64,000 nt of DNA from Pseudomonas allokribbensis (lineage in GTDB: Bacteria; Pseudomonadota; Gammaproteobacteria; Pseudomonadales; Pseudomonadaceae): the NCBI RefSeq assembly GCF_014863605.1, contig NZ_CP062252.1, positions 3,109,001 through 3,173,000 on the forward strand, read 5' to 3'. This document shows positions 34,444 to 44,731 of this stretch, in pieces. Position numbers and translations under genes: made by a program. The notes below the pieces were generated by a model. The model saw only the letters and a program-made list of their open reading frames with translations. It was not told the DNA's origin and searched no databases. The stretch's first letter is position 1. Each line of letters starts with the position of its first letter.

Positions 34444-36078
34444 TCAGACGCGGAACTGGCGCAGCAATCCGTTCAACTGCTCGCTCAACTGGCCCAGCCG
34501 CACACTGGCGGCACTCGACTGCTCAGCGGCCATTGCGGTGCTGTGGGACAGGCCGGCGGCCTGGGTGACGTTCTGGTTGATGTCCTCGACCACGTGCGCC
34601 TGTTGCAGGGTCGCACTGGCGATCGACGCGTTCAGGCCGTTGAGGTTGCGCAGCGCCTGGCCGATGGCATTCAGGCTCGCACCGGCCAGTCCGGCCTGCT
34701 CGATGGTCAGTTGCGAGGCCTTGCTGCTGTCACCGATCACTTTTACGGCGGCTTCGGAATGGTTTTGCAGACGCTCGATCATCGACTGGATTTCCGCCGT
34801 GGATTTCTGCGTGCGCTGTGCCAGCAAGCGGACCTCATCGGCCACCACCGCAAAACCGCGCCCCTGTTCGCCGGCGCGGGCGGCTTCGATGGCCGCGTTG
34901 AGCGCCAGCAGATTGGTCTGTTCGGCAATCGAGCGGATTACCTCCAGAACGCTGCCGATCTGCGTGCTTTCGGTCGCCAGCGTACGAATCACCTCGACTG
35001 CCTGATCGATGGTGCCGGACAGTTTGTCGATCTGTTGCAGACTGCCGTCGATGTTGATCTGGCCCTGTTGCGCCTGAGCCTCGGCATCGCGCATTTCGTT
35101 GGCGGCATGCTCGGCGTTCTTCGCCACATCCTGCACGCCGTAAGTGACTTCGTTGATGGCGGTCGCCACCAGTTCCATCTGCTGCGACTGTTGCTGGCTG
35201 CGCTGCTGAGCCTGGCTCGCGTCATTGCCCAGTTCAGTGGAGGACTGGCCCAGCGCACTGGCCGACACCTGCAAATCGCCGATCACCCGGCGCAGCTTGG
35301 CGGTGAAGGCATTGAAGTGATGCGCCAACTGCGTGACTTCGTCCTGACCGTGGGTGTCGAGGCTGCGGGTCAGGTCGCTTTCGCCGCTGGCGATGTTGGC
35401 CATGGCGTTCACGGTTTCCTGCAACGGGCGGACGATGCTGCGGGCAATCAGGATCACCAGCACGCCCATGATCAGTGCGATCACCAGGCCGACGACGGAA
35501 GCCTTGATCACCTGGCCCTGAAACTCGGCCTGTACATCGTCGACGTACACGCCGGAACCCAGTACCCAGCCCCATGGCTCGAACAGTTTCACGTAGGAGG
35601 TCTTGGCCACCGGTTCACTGGCACCGGGTTTCGGCCAACGGTAGTCGACCATGCCGGCGCCCTTGGATTTGGCGATGGCAACCATTTCGTTGAACACCGC
35701 AAAACCGTCCGGATCGCGGATCGCCGAGAGGTTCTGGCCTTCAAGCTTGGGATTGGTCGGGTGCATGACCATCACGGGCGTGAGGTCGTTGATCCAGAAG
35801 TAATCGTTCTGGTCGTAACGCAGGCCGCGAATCGCGGTCAGCGCCTGCTTCTGGGCGGCGTCGCGGGTCAGGGTTCCGGCCGCTTCCAGGCCCTGGTAAT
35901 AGGTCAGCAAACCGCTGGCGGTCTGCACCACATGCTGGGTTTTCTGGGCCTTGGCGTGATACAGGTCATCGTGGATCTGCTTGAGCATCAACAGGCCCAG
36001 GGTCAGCAGCATGACCACCGCCACAATCAAGATGAGCCACAAGCGTCGGCTGATCGACACACTGCGCAAGCTGTTCAT
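34444..36078 (-). CDS. Methyl-accepting chemotaxis protein with an sCache_2 sensor domain
   Basis: 544 residues: membrane segment 1 at about 13-33, periplasmic single-Cache domain to about 185 ([20 protein letters not shown], then [19 protein letters not shown] and [20 protein letters not shown]), membrane segment 2 at about 190-213, HAMP, and a long signalling coiled coil with the hairpin tip [20 protein letters not shown]. The Cache_2 form is found in Pseudomonas receptors for small organic acids such as McpP and the malate receptor, so an organic-acid ligand is likely. No C-terminal pentapeptide for CheR is visible. Single gene. Confidence 0.88.
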   Translation of the reverse strand: MNSLRSVSISRRLWLILIVAVVMLLTLGLLMLKQIHDDLYHAKAQKTQHVVQTASGLLTYYQGLEAAGTLTRDAAQKQALTAIRGLRYDQNDYFWINDLTPVMVMHPTNPKLEGQNLSAIRDPDGFAVFNEMVAIAKSKGAGMVDYRWPKPGASEPVAKTSYVKLFEPWGWVLGSGVYVDDVQAEFQGQVIKASVVGLVIALIMGVLVILIARSIVRPLQETVNAMANIASGESDLTRSLDTHGQDEVTQLAHHFNAFTAKLRRVIGDLQVSASALGQSSTELGNDASQAQQRSQQQSQQMELVATAINEVTYGVQDVAKNAEHAANEMRDAEAQAQQGQINIDGSLQQIDKLSGTIDQAVEVIRTLATESTQIGSVLEVIRSIAEQTNLLALNAAIEAARAGEQGRGFAVVADEVRLLAQRTQKSTAEIQSMIERLQNHSEAAVKVIGDSSKASQLTIEQAGLAGASLNAIGQALRNLNGLNASIASATLQQAHVVEDINQNVTQAAGLSHSTAMAAEQSSAASVRLGQLSEQLNGLLRQFRV

Positions 36079-36382
36079 AACGCTGTCACTCCGATTTCTT
36101 TTTCTTGTAATAAATCACCGCCAGCATCCAACCACGTTTCCATGGCCGGGCATACGCGACCCAAGTCGTAGAACGCGGCAGCGCTATTACGGCTTGTCTG
36201 ATAGGATTTCGGCCCCGCGCGTGAAAACCTGAACCCAAGTTGCCATTTCACGGAATTTTGACCGTTTCGTGTGGATCCTTTGCGCGCGGAATCGGTACAG
36301 CAACAAACAGCTACGCTGAACGCAGTGAACGTAAAAAAATACTATCGGGGCATGCCGCTGAGCATCGCTCTTTGGGGGATTG
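36079..36382. other. Intergenic region, no gene seen
   Basis: The 304 bases between the divergent chemoreceptor and uppP genes should carry both promoters. Apart from the GC-rich run CCCCGCGCGTG near 36213 and the imperfect repeat CTGAACGCAGTGAACG near 36315 I see nothing that can be named. Confidence 0.5.
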
Positions 36383-37213
36383 ATGGATCTTTGGACCGCC
36401 TTGCAGGCACTGATTCTTGGAGTTGTAGAAGGGCTGACGGAGTTTTTGCCCATTTCCAGTACCGGACACCAGATCATTGTCGCCGACCTGCTGAACTTCG
36501 GTGGCGAACGCGCCATGGCGTTCAACATCATCATCCAGCTCGGCGCGATTCTCGCGGTGGTTTGGGAGTTTCGCCGCAAGATTCTCGACGTGGTCATCGG
36601 TTTGCCGACTCAGCCGAGTGCGCGACGCTTTACCGCCAACCTGCTGATCGCCTTCCTGCCCGCCGTGGTGCTGGGCGTGATCTTTGCCGATCTGATTCAC
36701 AAGTACCTGTTCAACCCGATCACCGTGGCGACGGCGCTGGTCGTGGGCGGCTTCATCATGTTGTGGGCCGAGCGCCGGCAGCACGAAGTGCACGCCGAAA
36801 CCGTGGATGAAATCACCTGGAAAGATGCACTGAAGGTCGGCTTTGCCCAATGCCTGGCGATGATCCCGGGCACCTCGCGCTCCGGCTCGACCATCATTGG
36901 CGGCCTGTTGTTTGGCCTGTCACGCAAGACCGCCACCGAGTTCTCGTTTTTCCTGGCGATGCCGACCATGGTCGGTGCGGCCGTGTACTCGGGCTACAAG
37001 TACCGCCATCTTTTCGTGCCGGCGGACTTCCCGGTGTTTGCCATCGGTTTTGTCACGGCGTTCGTTTTCGCCATGATCGCTGTTCGCGGCTTGCTGAAGT
37101 TCATCGCCAGCCACAGCTACGCGGCATTCGCCTGGTACCGGATCGTTTTCGGCCTGTTGATTCTGGCGACCTGGCAGTTCGGCTGGGTGGACTGGGCGGC
37201 GGCCAAGGCATGA
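36383..37213 (+). CDS. uppP: Undecaprenyl-diphosphatase (BacA family)
   Basis: 276 residues with about eight membrane segments. The two conserved reentrant motifs are present: [18 protein letters not shown] near residue 17 and [19 protein letters not shown] near 160. It dephosphorylates undecaprenyl diphosphate to recycle the lipid carrier for peptidoglycan and O-antigen and gives some bacitracin resistance. The ATG at 36383 is used; the preceding TTG codon would add one residue. The DUF1294 gene overlaps its stop by four bases. Confidence 0.92.
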   Translation: MDLWTALQALILGVVEGLTEFLPISSTGHQIIVADLLNFGGERAMAFNIIIQLGAILAVVWEFRRKILDVVIGLPTQPSARRFTANLLIAFLPAVVLGVIFADLIHKYLFNPITVATALVVGGFIMLWAERRQHEVHAETVDEITWKDALKVGFAQCLAMIPGTSRSGSTIIGGLLFGLSRKTATEFSFFLAMPTMVGAAVYSGYKYRHLFVPADFPVFAIGFVTAFVFAMIAVRGLLKFIASHSYAAFAWYRIVFGLLILATWQFGWVDWAAAKA

Positions 37214-37638
37214 GTGATTCCCGCGCACGCCGTCCGGATCGCGGCCCGTCCGGCGGCAACATTCAGCATCTGAAGTTGAAGCTGGTGGTGTTGCTGATCG
37301 TCTGCGCATTGCCAATGTTCGGCTCGCTGTCGATGTGGCTGCGCGGAATTTCACTGGTACCGCTGACGGCCTATGGGCTGGCCAGCGTGCTGGCGTTTTT
37401 CCTGTACTGGGCCGACAAGCGCAAGGCCCGCGCTGAGGCCTGGCGCACCCCGGAGAACGTCCTGCACGCCGTGGAACTGGCGGGCGGCTGGCCGGGCGCA
37501 CTGATCGCCCAGCAAGTATTCCGGCACAAGACGCGCAAAGTGTCGTTTCAGATCCTGTTCTGGGTGATCGTCGCGCTGCACCAGGTGTTCTGGATCGATC
37601 AGTTGTTCCTCGGCTCGAACCTGTTGGCGTTGGGTTAG
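37210..37638 (+). CDS. DUF1294 small membrane protein
   Basis: 142 residues: basic N-terminus ([17 protein letters not shown]), two membrane helices, then the DUF1294 signature [20 protein letters not shown] followed by [33 protein letters not shown] and a last membrane segment. Many DUF1294 proteins have an N-terminal cold-shock domain; this one does not. The ATG overlaps the uppP stop, so the two are coupled, but the function is unknown. Confidence 0.85.
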   Translation: MSDSRARRPDRGPSGGNIQHLKLKLVVLLIVCALPMFGSLSMWLRGISLVPLTAYGLASVLAFFLYWADKRKARAEAWRTPENVLHAVELAGGWPGALIAQQVFRHKTRKVSFQILFWVIVALHQVFWIDQLFLGSNLLALG

Positions 37639-37640
37639 GG

Positions 37641-38000
37641 CTACAGCAGCAAACCCACCTGGGTTTTCTTCGGCAGCTTGCTCACCACCAACTGGTGGGA
37701 ACGTTGCAGCAACCCTCGCAGTTCCTCGGCGCCCAAAGGGTAGGGCGGGTGCATGATGATCCACTGCGCCCGCGCCAGATACGGCGCCGGGTGAATGCCC
37801 GGCCGGTCGCAATGACCGAGAAACAGATCCTTGTCGACCTTGAACGCCAGCGACTCGCCACGCAGCCCCTGCAGCGCGAACATCTTGTTGCCGGCAATCG
37901 AAAACACCCGCACGCCGCCCCACTTGTAGTCTTCTTGCGCACCGGGCAATGCCAGGCAGAAATCCGCGACGTCCGCTTCGCTCAACTTTCCTTGTTTCAT
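37641..38000 (-). CDS. MmcQ/YjbR family protein
   Basis: 119 residues starting MKQGKLSEADVADFCLALPG. The family pattern is seen in PGAQEDYKWGGVRVFSIAGNKMFALQ and the later HPPYPLGAEELRGLLQRSHQLV. The fold resembles DNA-binding CyaY-like double-wing proteins, but no function is established. Its ATG overlaps the stop of the LysR gene upstream (ATGA), so the two are co-transcribed, and it is convergent with the DUF1294 gene. Confidence 0.85.
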   Translation of the reverse strand: MKQGKLSEADVADFCLALPGAQEDYKWGGVRVFSIAGNKMFALQGLRGESLAFKVDKDLFLGHCDRPGIHPAPYLARAQWIIMHPPYPLGAEELRGLLQRSHQLVVSKLPKKTQVGLLL

Positions 38001-38905
38001 AACAATCGCTCTCCACAGGCATTAAACGACTCAACCAGATGATCGATCCAGGCACGCACCGCCGGCATCACTCCTCGCCGGTGCGGATACACCGCTTGCA
38101 ACCAGCCGCCGGGCAATGACCATTCCGGCAGCAACTGCACCAGCGTGCCGTTGTTCAGCTCCGCTTCGCAATACATCATCGGCAGCAGGGTGAAGCCCTG
38201 GCCGGCCAGCACGCAGGCCTTGCGCACGATAAAGTCGTCGATCCCCAGCCGGGCTTCCAGCGCCAGATCGCAACTTTTGCCGTGCTGATCGAGCAGGCGC
38301 ACATGCACCATGCGATCGGCTTCCAGTGCGCCCAGCACCGGCAGGTTTTTCAGATCCTGCGGGTGATTGATTTCCAGACCCTCTATAAAAGAAGGACTCG
38401 CCACGACCACCATCTGCGCCTGGCGCAAACGGCGGGTGACCAGCATCGGCTCTTCGGTGCCGTGCTCGCGCACGCGCAGGGCCACGTCGATGCCTTCGGT
38501 GATCAGATCGACCCGGCGATTGATCAGGGTGACTTCCAGTTGCACCTGAGGGTACTTGCCCAGGAAGTTGCTGATCACCATCGGCAGCATTTCATGGGCA
38601 AGCCCCGTCGGGCTCGAAACCCGCAGGCGCCCACGGGGTTCGCTGGACATGCTGGCCACCGTCTCGTCGGCCATTTCCGCTTCCAGCAGCATCGCCTGGC
38701 AGTGGCGCAAATAGCGCTCGCCAACCGCTGTCAGCTTCAGTTGGCGAGTGGTGCGTTGCAGCAAGCGCGCGCCGAGGCGTTCTTCCAGTTCGGCAATCCG
38801 CCGTGACAACCGTGACTTGGGAATGCCCAGCAAACGGCCGGCAGCGGCGAATCCGCCGGCCTCGACCACTTTGGCAAAATAGTAGAGATCGTTGAGGTCT
38901 TGCAT
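37997..38905 (-). CDS. LysR-family transcriptional regulator (probable azoR regulator)
   Basis: 302 residues. Starts MQDLNDLYYFAKVVEAGGFA with the helix-turn-helix AAGRLLGIPKSRLSRRIAEL (about 21-40), then the CrgA-type effector domain. The DLNDLYYFAKVVEAGGFAAA opening places it in the CrgA/DsdC-like LysR group often paired with quinone or azo reductases. It is divergent from azoR with 127 bases between the starts, so azoR is the expected target. Confidence 0.87.
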   Translation of the reverse strand: MQDLNDLYYFAKVVEAGGFAAAGRLLGIPKSRLSRRIAELEERLGARLLQRTTRQLKLTAVGERYLRHCQAMLLEAEMADETVASMSSEPRGRLRVSSPTGLAHEMLPMVISNFLGKYPQVQLEVTLINRRVDLITEGIDVALRVREHGTEEPMLVTRRLRQAQMVVVASPSFIEGLEINHPQDLKNLPVLGALEADRMVHVRLLDQHGKSCDLALEARLGIDDFIVRKACVLAGQGFTLLPMMYCEAELNNGTLVQLLPEWSLPGGWLQAVYPHRRGVMPAVRAWIDHLVESFNACGERLL

Positions 38906-39032
38906 GGGGAAATCCGACTGTTCTATCAGTGGGACAAACTATCGCATTGTTGCCGTCTAATCAGCTATTGGTTTCGTAGGTAGGATTGTCTCCATTCCGT
39001 CGCCACCGGCGATTCTTTCCAGGAGATTCCAA

Positions 39033-39644
39033 ATGAAACTGCTGCACATCGATTCGAGCATTCTGGGCGACAACTCCGCTTCCCGTCAGCTGAGCACCGA
39101 AGTCGTCAAAGCCTGGCAAGCCGCTGAGCCAGCTGCTGTCGTGACCTACCGCGACCTGGCTGCAGACGCCATCAGCCACTTCTCGTCGACCACTCTGGTC
39201 GCCGCCGGCACCACCGCTGAACTGCGCAACGCCGCACAACAGCACGAAGCCGAGCTGAGCGCCACCACCCTGGCCGAATTCATCGCCGCTGACGCCATTG
39301 TCGTTGCCGCGCCGATGTACAACTTCACCGTTCCAACCCAGCTCAAGGCCTGGATCGACCGCATCGCCGTCGCCGGCCAGACTTTCCGCTACACCGAAGC
39401 CGGCCCTGAAGGCCTGTGCGGTGGCAAGAAAGTCGTGATCGTCTCCACCTCGGGCGGCATTCACGCCGGTCAGGCTTCGGGCGTCGCTCACGAAGACTAC
39501 CTGAAACTGGTATTCGGCTTCCTCGGCATCACCGACATCGAAATCGTCCGTGCCGAAGGCCTGGCCTACGGCGAAGAAGTCCGCAACAACGCCATGAGCG
39601 CGGCTCACACCCGCATCAGCGAGCAACTGTTCGCCGCTGCGTAA
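39033..39644 (+). CDS. azoR: FMN-dependent NADH-azoreductase
   Basis: 203 residues of the flavodoxin-like NQO family: [20 protein letters not shown] for FMN phosphate binding, [19 protein letters not shown] for the isoalloxazine, and [13 protein letters not shown]. It reduces azo dyes and quinones with NADH and probably protects against electrophiles. AGGAGA precedes the ATG. Single gene divergent from a LysR regulator and ended by a strong hairpin. Confidence 0.9.
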   Translation: MKLLHIDSSILGDNSASRQLSTEVVKAWQAAEPAAVVTYRDLAADAISHFSSTTLVAAGTTAELRNAAQQHEAELSATTLAEFIAADAIVVAAPMYNFTVPTQLKAWIDRIAVAGQTFRYTEAGPEGLCGGKKVVIVSTSGGIHAGQASGVAHEDYLKLVFGFLGITDIEIVRAEGLAYGEEVRNNAMSAAHTRISEQLFAAA

Positions 39645-39682
39645 GGCTTGCGTAAAGAACAGCTCTCGTTCAGGCAATACCC

Positions 39683-39730
39683 AAAAAACTCTGTATTCTG
39701 GTTCTGCAAGGGCCAGATACGGAGTTTTTT
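39683..39730. terminator. Terminator after azoR
   Basis: Imperfect long stem AAAAACTCTGTATTCTGG / CCAGATACGGAGTTTTT with an A tract before and a T tract after. Confidence 0.85.
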
Positions 39731-39880
39731 GTTTCCGACTGTTACATAATCTGGCCCGGGTTATGCAGTCTGATGATCAACGTCTGAGTGCAACGCCGCG
39801 CCGGATCACCGAACCTCGGAGTTTCGGGCGTCGTAACACAACGGATCTTTCGATTGAGTAACAACAGGGTGGGGCATCCC

Positions 39881-40918
39881 ATGATGCGTCTTTGTGCAAC
39901 GTTACTGATTTGCCTGCTCGGCAGCCTGAATTCAGTGCACGCAGCCCCCGGCCAGCACCCGCGCTGGAGCGTCGGTTATCACGAGATGACGTTCCTCGAC
40001 CCGCTCGACCTGCAACCGATGCGCGCCATCGCGTTCTACCCCTCCACCGACCGCGAACACATGAGCCTGCTCGAGGGTTACTCGGTCGAAGCCGGCGAAG
40101 ACACCAAGGTCGCCCTCGGCCGCTTTCCGATGCTGATGCTGTCCCACGGCAACACCGGCACGCCACTGGCGCTGCACGACCTCGCCACGTCGCTGGCCCG
40201 CAAGGGCTTTGTGGTGGTCGCGGTGATTCATCCCGGTGACAACTCCAAGGATCACAGCCGCCTCGGCACCTTGAGCAACCTCTATGGGCGCCCGATCCAG
40301 ATTTCCGAAGCCATTACCGCCACCCTCGGCGACCGCATGCTTGCACCTTTCGTGAACGCCGATCAGGTCGGCGTGATCGGCTATTCGGCGGGTGGCGAGA
40401 CCGCGTTGATTCTTTCCGGCGCGCAGCCTGACCTGGATCGCCTGCGCCGTTACTGCCAGGAACGTCCGGACGACCGCGACGCCTGCAACACCCAGGGCGA
40501 GCTGATCGTTGATCGCGATGACTTGCAGCCGGTGGCCGATCCGCGCGTGCATGCGTTGCTGCTGATGGCGCCGCTGAGCCTCAAGTTTGGTCGTCACACC
40601 CTGGCCGACGTGCATGTGCCGGTGCTGCTGTACAGCGGCGACGGCGACAAACTGGTGGCCTTCGACAAGAACGCCGCCGCCCTGGCGCGCAAACTGCCGA
40701 CTGCGCCGGACTTCAAGTTACTGGCCGGGGCAGGGCACTTCGTGTTCATGGCGCCGTGCAATGAAGAGCAGATCCGTGCGATGCCGGCCCTGTGCACTGA
40801 TGCTGACGGCGTAGATCGTGAAGACATCCACCGCAATCTGATTTCCGAGGCCGGGCGGTTCTTCTCCCATGCGCTGGGCAAACCGGATCGGGCCGGGATG
40901 CAGACGGCGGATCAGTAA
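39881..40918 (+). CDS. Secreted alpha/beta hydrolase (dienelactone hydrolase/PAF-acetylhydrolase-like)
   Basis: 345 residues with a Sec signal peptide (MMRLCATLLICLLGSLNSVH, cleavage after HAA). The nucleophile is Ser169 in VGVIGYSAGGETALI; the oxyanion strand is FPMLMLSHGNTGTPLALHDL and the C-terminal His is in LLAGAGHFVFM. Such proteins in Pseudomonas are annotated as dienelactone hydrolase-family or platelet-activating-factor acetylhydrolase-like; the natural ester is unknown. The ATG at 39881 (or 39884) follows GGGTGGGG and gives a proper signal peptide. It ends four bases from the convergent MFS gene. Confidence 0.8.
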   Translation: MMRLCATLLICLLGSLNSVHAAPGQHPRWSVGYHEMTFLDPLDLQPMRAIAFYPSTDREHMSLLEGYSVEAGEDTKVALGRFPMLMLSHGNTGTPLALHDLATSLARKGFVVVAVIHPGDNSKDHSRLGTLSNLYGRPIQISEAITATLGDRMLAPFVNADQVGVIGYSAGGETALILSGAQPDLDRLRRYCQERPDDRDACNTQGELIVDRDDLQPVADPRVHALLLMAPLSLKFGRHTLADVHVPVLLYSGDGDKLVAFDKNAAALARKLPTAPDFKLLAGAGHFVFMAPCNEEQIRAMPALCTDADGVDREDIHRNLISEAGRFFSHALGKPDRAGMQTADQ

Positions 40919-40922
40919 AGGC

Positions 40923-42110
40923 TCAGGCCATCGCCCGACGCTTGAGCCACAACGTCAACGCCAGTCCGGTCACGGACAGCAGCGCTGCGATCAGGAAAAT
41001 CCACGAATACCCCAGATTCAGCGCCACCGCGCCCATCAATGGCCCGGCAATCGCCAGTGCCAGATCGAAAAACACCGCGTAGGCACTCAACCCGGCTCCG
41101 CGGCTGGAGTTCGGCACTTGCTTGATCGCTTCAACCCCCAGCGCCGGATACACCAGTGACAGACCAAACCCGGCCAGGCCAGCGCCAATCAGTGCATACC
41201 CGGTCGACGGTGCGAGCCACAGCAGCAACAGGCCGACGGTCTCGATGCCCATGCAGGCGATGGCGGACGCAAAGCCGCCAAATCGAGCGATGGCGGAAAT
41301 GAACAGCAGCCGGGAAAGGATGAAACACACGCCGAACACCGTCAGGCAGTACGCCGCGCCGGTCCAGCCGCGATTGAGGTAATAAAGGGTGATGAAGGTG
41401 GTCAGGGTGCCGTAACCGATCGAGGCCAGGCTCAAACTGGCGCCAAATGGCGCTATACGCCCGAACACCGCCCAGAATGGCAAACGCTCGCCACGCACCA
41501 CCGGCACCGAAGGTTTGTTGCGGATCAACAGCAGGGCACCGGCCGCCAGTACCGATAATGCGAGCCCGAGGCTGGTAAAACCGTAATCGGCCACCATCAG
41601 CACGCCCAGCGGTGCGCCGATCGCAATGGCGCCGTAAGAAGCAATGCCGTTCCAGCCGATGGAGCGGGCGGTGTGTTCCGCGCCCACCTGGCCCATGCAC
41701 CAACTGATGGTGCCGACACCGATCAAACCCTGCGCAATGCCGAGCAGCAAACGCCCGGCGATCAAAATGATCAGGCTCGCCAGCGGGAAGTCCTGCAGCA
41801 GTGTGGAAATCAGTGTCAGCAAGCCGCTGAGCACAATCCCCGACAAGCCATAGACGATCGCCCGTTTGGTCCCGACGGTATCTGACATGCGCCCGGCCAT
41901 CGGCCGGCTGAGCAGGGTGGCCAGGTACTGCGAGCCAATCACCAGCCCCGCAACGATAGCGCTGAAACCCAATTGCTCATGTACATAGCCGGGTAACACC
42001 GCAATCGGCAGACCGATGCAGAGGAAGGCAATAAAGGTATAGAAAACGATGGAGACGATCTGCAGGGTGATCGCCATGGAGCTTTGCGGTGGCTGTTGCT
42101 GCGCAGACAT
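40923..42110 (-). CDS. MFS transporter, YfcJ/YhhS-like
   Basis: 395 residues with 12 membrane segments. The loop after helix 2 reads LLSRPMAGRMSDTVGTKRAI, the MFS motif in the form used by the E. coli YfcJ/YhhS group. Members export sugars, glyphosate or other compounds, but the substrate here is not known. The ATG at 42110 has a poor ribosome site; the frame stays open to 42203, so the start is uncertain by up to 31 codons. It lies downstream of ybiT but beyond a terminator. Confidence 0.82.
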   Translation of the reverse strand: MSAQQQPPQSSMAITLQIVSIVFYTFIAFLCIGLPIAVLPGYVHEQLGFSAIVAGLVIGSQYLATLLSRPMAGRMSDTVGTKRAIVYGLSGIVLSGLLTLISTLLQDFPLASLIILIAGRLLLGIAQGLIGVGTISWCMGQVGAEHTARSIGWNGIASYGAIAIGAPLGVLMVADYGFTSLGLALSVLAAGALLLIRNKPSVPVVRGERLPFWAVFGRIAPFGASLSLASIGYGTLTTFITLYYLNRGWTGAAYCLTVFGVCFILSRLLFISAIARFGGFASAIACMGIETVGLLLLWLAPSTGYALIGAGLAGFGLSLVYPALGVEAIKQVPNSSRGAGLSAYAVFFDLALAIAGPLMGAVALNLGYSWIFLIAALLSVTGLALTLWLKRRAMA

Positions 42111-42201
42111 GAGGGCTCGTTCGCGGGCGGCGGTGGGAGAGTCCGCATCATGGCGTGGTGCTGAAATAAAAGGAAGCAGGCTAACTATTTTTCCTCGGCG
42201 C

Positions 42202-42233
42202 AAAAAAAAGCCCCGTCACAAGGACAGGGCTTT
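42202..42233 (-). terminator. Terminator of ybiT
   Basis: Stem AAAGCCCTGTCC / GACGGGGCTTT (one bulge) on the minus strand followed by TTTTTTTT. Confidence 0.8.
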
Positions 42234-42254
42234 CCGTTTACAGCTCGAATCGAC

Positions 42255-43841
42255 TTAGAACACCACGCCTTGGCTGCGCAGGTAATCGTCGTAGGTGCCG
42301 CTGAAGTCGGTCACGCCGTTCGGGCTCAGCTCGATGATGCGCGTGGCCAGGGACGATACGAACTCACGGTCGTGGCTGACGAAAATCAGCGTGCCCGGGT
42401 AGTTTTCCAGCGCCAGGTTCAGCGCCTCGATCGATTCCATGTCCAGGTGGTTGGTCGGTTCGTCCATGATCAGCACGTTCGGTTTTTGCAGGATCAGCTT
42501 GCCGAACAGCATGCGACCTTGCTCACCACCGGAGATCACCTTCACCGACTTGAGGATTTCGTCGTTGGAGAACAGCATCCGGCCCAAAGTGCCGCGAATC
42601 ATTTGCTCGCCCTGAGTCCACTGACCCATCCAGTCGAACAGGGTGACGTCGTCTTCGAAGTCGTGAGCGTGGTCCTGAGCGTAGTAGCCCAGTTCTGCGG
42701 CGTCGGTCCACTTGATGCTACCGGCATCCGGCGTCAGTTCGTTGACCAGGGTGCGCAGCAGGGTGGTCTTGCCGATACCGTTCGGGCCGATGATCGCAAC
42801 GCGCTCGCCCGCTTCAACCTGGAAGCTGAAGTCCTTGAACAGCGGCTTGCCGTCGAAGCCTTTGGCCATGTGCTCGACGATGACCGCCTGGCGGTGCAAC
42901 TTCTTGTTCTGGTCGAAGCGGATGAACGGGCTCACCCGGCTCGAAGGCTTGACTTCGGCCAGCTGGATCTTGTCGATCGCCTTGGCGCGGGAAGTGGCCT
43001 GCTTGGCTTTCGAGGCGTTGGCCGAGAAGCGGCTGACGAACGATTGCAGTTCCGAGATCTGCGCTTTCTTCTTGGCGTTGTCCGACAGCAACTGCTCGCG
43101 GGACTGGGTCGCCACGGTCATGTATTCGTCGTAGTTGCCCGGGAACAGGCGCAGCTCACCGTAGTCCAGGTCAGCCATGTGAGTGCACACGCTGTTCAGG
43201 AAGTGACGGTCGTGAGAGATGATGATCATCAGGCTGTTACGTTGGGTCAGAACGTTTTCCAGCCAGCGAATGGTGTTGATGTCCAGGTGGTTGGTCGGTT
43301 CGTCGAGCAACAGCACTTCCGGATCGGAAAACAGTGCCTGCGCCAGCAACACGCGCAGTTTCCAGCCTGGCGACACTTCGCTCATCGGGCCGAAGTGTTG
43401 CTCGATGCCGATACCCAGGCCCAGCAACAGCTCGCCGGCACGGGATTCGGCGGTGTAGCCGTCCATTTCAGCGAATTCGGTTTCCAGCTCGGCCACGGCC
43501 ATACCGTCTTCTTCGCTCATTTCCGGCAGCGAGTAGATGCGATCGCGCTCGGCCTTGACCTTCCACAGCTCTTCGTGACCCATGATCACGGTGTCGATCA
43601 CGGTGAATTCTTCGTAGGCGAACTGGTCCTGGCGCAGCTTACCCAGACGCACATTCGGCTCGAGCATGACCTGACCGCCGGACGGATCGAGATCGCCGCC
43701 GAGGATTTTCATGAAGGTCGACTTGCCGCAACCGTTGGCGCCGATCAGGCCGTAACGGTTACCCGCACCGAATTTGACCGAAACGTTTTCGAACAGCGGC
43801 TTGGCGCCGAACTGCATCGTGATGTTAGCTGTGGAGATCAA
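42255..43841 (-). CDS. ybiT: ABC-F ATPase YbiT (ribosome-associated)
   Basis: 528 residues with two ABC domains. Walker A motifs: [15 protein letters not shown] and [15 protein letters not shown]; signature regions [15 protein letters not shown] and [15 protein letters not shown]; Walker [15 protein letters not shown] and [14 protein letters not shown]. Close to E. coli YbiT over its full length as I recall it. ABC-F proteins bind the ribosomal E site and help resolve stalled translation. The upstream side is abnormal: the remains of a phage-type integrase end 20 bases before the ATG, so the native promoter region may have been replaced. Confidence 0.92.
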   Translation of the reverse strand: MISTANITMQFGAKPLFENVSVKFGAGNRYGLIGANGCGKSTFMKILGGDLDPSGGQVMLEPNVRLGKLRQDQFAYEEFTVIDTVIMGHEELWKVKAERDRIYSLPEMSEEDGMAVAELETEFAEMDGYTAESRAGELLLGLGIGIEQHFGPMSEVSPGWKLRVLLAQALFSDPEVLLLDEPTNHLDINTIRWLENVLTQRNSLMIIISHDRHFLNSVCTHMADLDYGELRLFPGNYDEYMTVATQSREQLLSDNAKKKAQISELQSFVSRFSANASKAKQATSRAKAIDKIQLAEVKPSSRVSPFIRFDQNKKLHRQAVIVEHMAKGFDGKPLFKDFSFQVEAGERVAIIGPNGIGKTTLLRTLVNELTPDAGSIKWTDAAELGYYAQDHAHDFEDDVTLFDWMGQWTQGEQMIRGTLGRMLFSNDEILKSVKVISGGEQGRMLFGKLILQKPNVLIMDEPTNHLDMESIEALNLALENYPGTLIFVSHDREFVSSLATRIIELSPNGVTDFSGTYDDYLRSQGVVF

Positions 43842-43861
43842 TTACCTTACCTATCAATGGT

Positions 43862-44138
43862 TTAGAGCTGGTCTGTTTTGCCTGATACCGAATTGATACC
43901 AATCTGGAGCTTTTCCAGCCCGCCAGTCTGAGCTTGAGTTGAGCCAACGCGCATACGTCGTCAGCAACATTTGGACGCTGTGGCCAAGCTGCTGAGCGAT
44001 GAGTGCGGGGTTCATGTTGGACATTAAGCATATTGTCGCATAAGTATGACGACAGTTGTATGGCGGCCGATAAGGCATCGCGAGCGTCTTCAGGGTCGGG
44101 GCCCTTGATTTTGCAGATCCGACGTCTGCCTGATGCAC
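43862..44138 (-). pseudogene. Remnant of a phage-type tyrosine recombinase (C-terminal part, frameshifted)
   Basis: On the minus strand the sequence reads YRPPYNCRHTYATICLMSNM, then NPALIAQQLGHSVQMLLTTY and ARWLNSSSDW, the catalytic box II of phage integrases with Arg-His-x-x-Tyr, LGH and the Tyr nucleophile in TTYARW. After SSDW the frame must shift by one base to continue LEKLQIGINSVSGKTDQL and stop at 43862, as in intact relatives. The N-terminal domain and Arg box I are absent. It is therefore a dead fragment of an integrated element. No tRNA or attachment-site repeat could be identified nearby. Confidence 0.8.
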
Positions 44139-44425
44139 TCGCTCTTCCTGGAAGGCGGGATCATGCAGGCTCGACCGCGCCGTAACCCAAGGTTACTCCG
44201 ACGCCGTCATCACCGAACGTCGAGCGCCTCGAATGGAACGTTCTCGTTTGGGTGTGTCGCCCCCCGAAGGCACATAGACAAAATAACTGCCCACAGCAAG
44301 GGGCAGTTCGGGATGTTGTGTTTTGGCTTTGGTTGTCAAGCCAGCAGATACGCAACTGATGCGACGGTGGCAACGTACGCTATCAGTAAGTAGTAAAAGA
44401 TGGAGTTCTGAGCTTTTCTGAGATC
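44139..44425. other. Gene-free stretch in the decay zone
   Basis: No convincing gene. It contains an inverted repeat AACTGCCC / GGGCAGTT (44285-44292 and 44301-44308) that could form a hairpin but lacks a T tract. Frames here look like coincidental open stretches. Confidence 0.45.
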
Positions 44426-44731
44426 TTATTTTGTGACCATCTGCAGGAGAATTGAATTTACTTTGTCTGTGGCTTCTTTTGTTTTGATCGATGCAAGGTC
44501 CAACTTGTCCTGGATTTTCTCAAGAGTGGCTGCCTGCTTTTTGCCTGGCGTAACATCACTAACCAATGCGGCCTTTGCTCTTTGACGAATGGACAGCGGA
44601 GCGCTTTCATCCAGAGCAATTGCTGATGTGAACGCCATAACGGATTCCCGTTGTAAAATATCTGCTGTTGTTGCTGCTGCGTTGGCGGTTAGATTCATTT
44701 TTCTTGTCAGCAGCTCGACTTCTTGATTCAT
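44426..44731 (-). CDS. Small helical protein of unknown function (probable island cargo)
   Basis: 101 residues, Ala/Thr/Lys-rich and helical: MNQEVELLTRKMNLTANAAA, later LASIKTKEATDKVNSILLQM. No signal peptide or membrane segment. AAGGAG precedes the ATG at good spacing, which supports a real gene. The DNA is more AT-rich than its surroundings and the gene lies between an integrase remnant and a pseudogene, consistent with acquired DNA. I do not recognise the family; similarity to coiled-coil or antitoxin-like proteins cannot be judged by eye. Confidence 0.55.
   Translation of the reverse strand: MNQEVELLTRKMNLTANAAATTADILQRESVMAFTSAIALDESAPLSIRQRAKAALVSDVTPGKKQAATLEKIQDKLDLASIKTKEATDKVNSILLQMVTK

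Noticed and set aside
42270..43865. A 531-codon plus-strand frame opposite ybiT
   Set aside because: Antisense shadow of the ABC-F ATPase.
43842..44425. tRNA gene or attachment-site duplication next to the integrase remnant
   Set aside because: No cloverleaf-compatible sequence or direct repeat could be found by eye on either strand.
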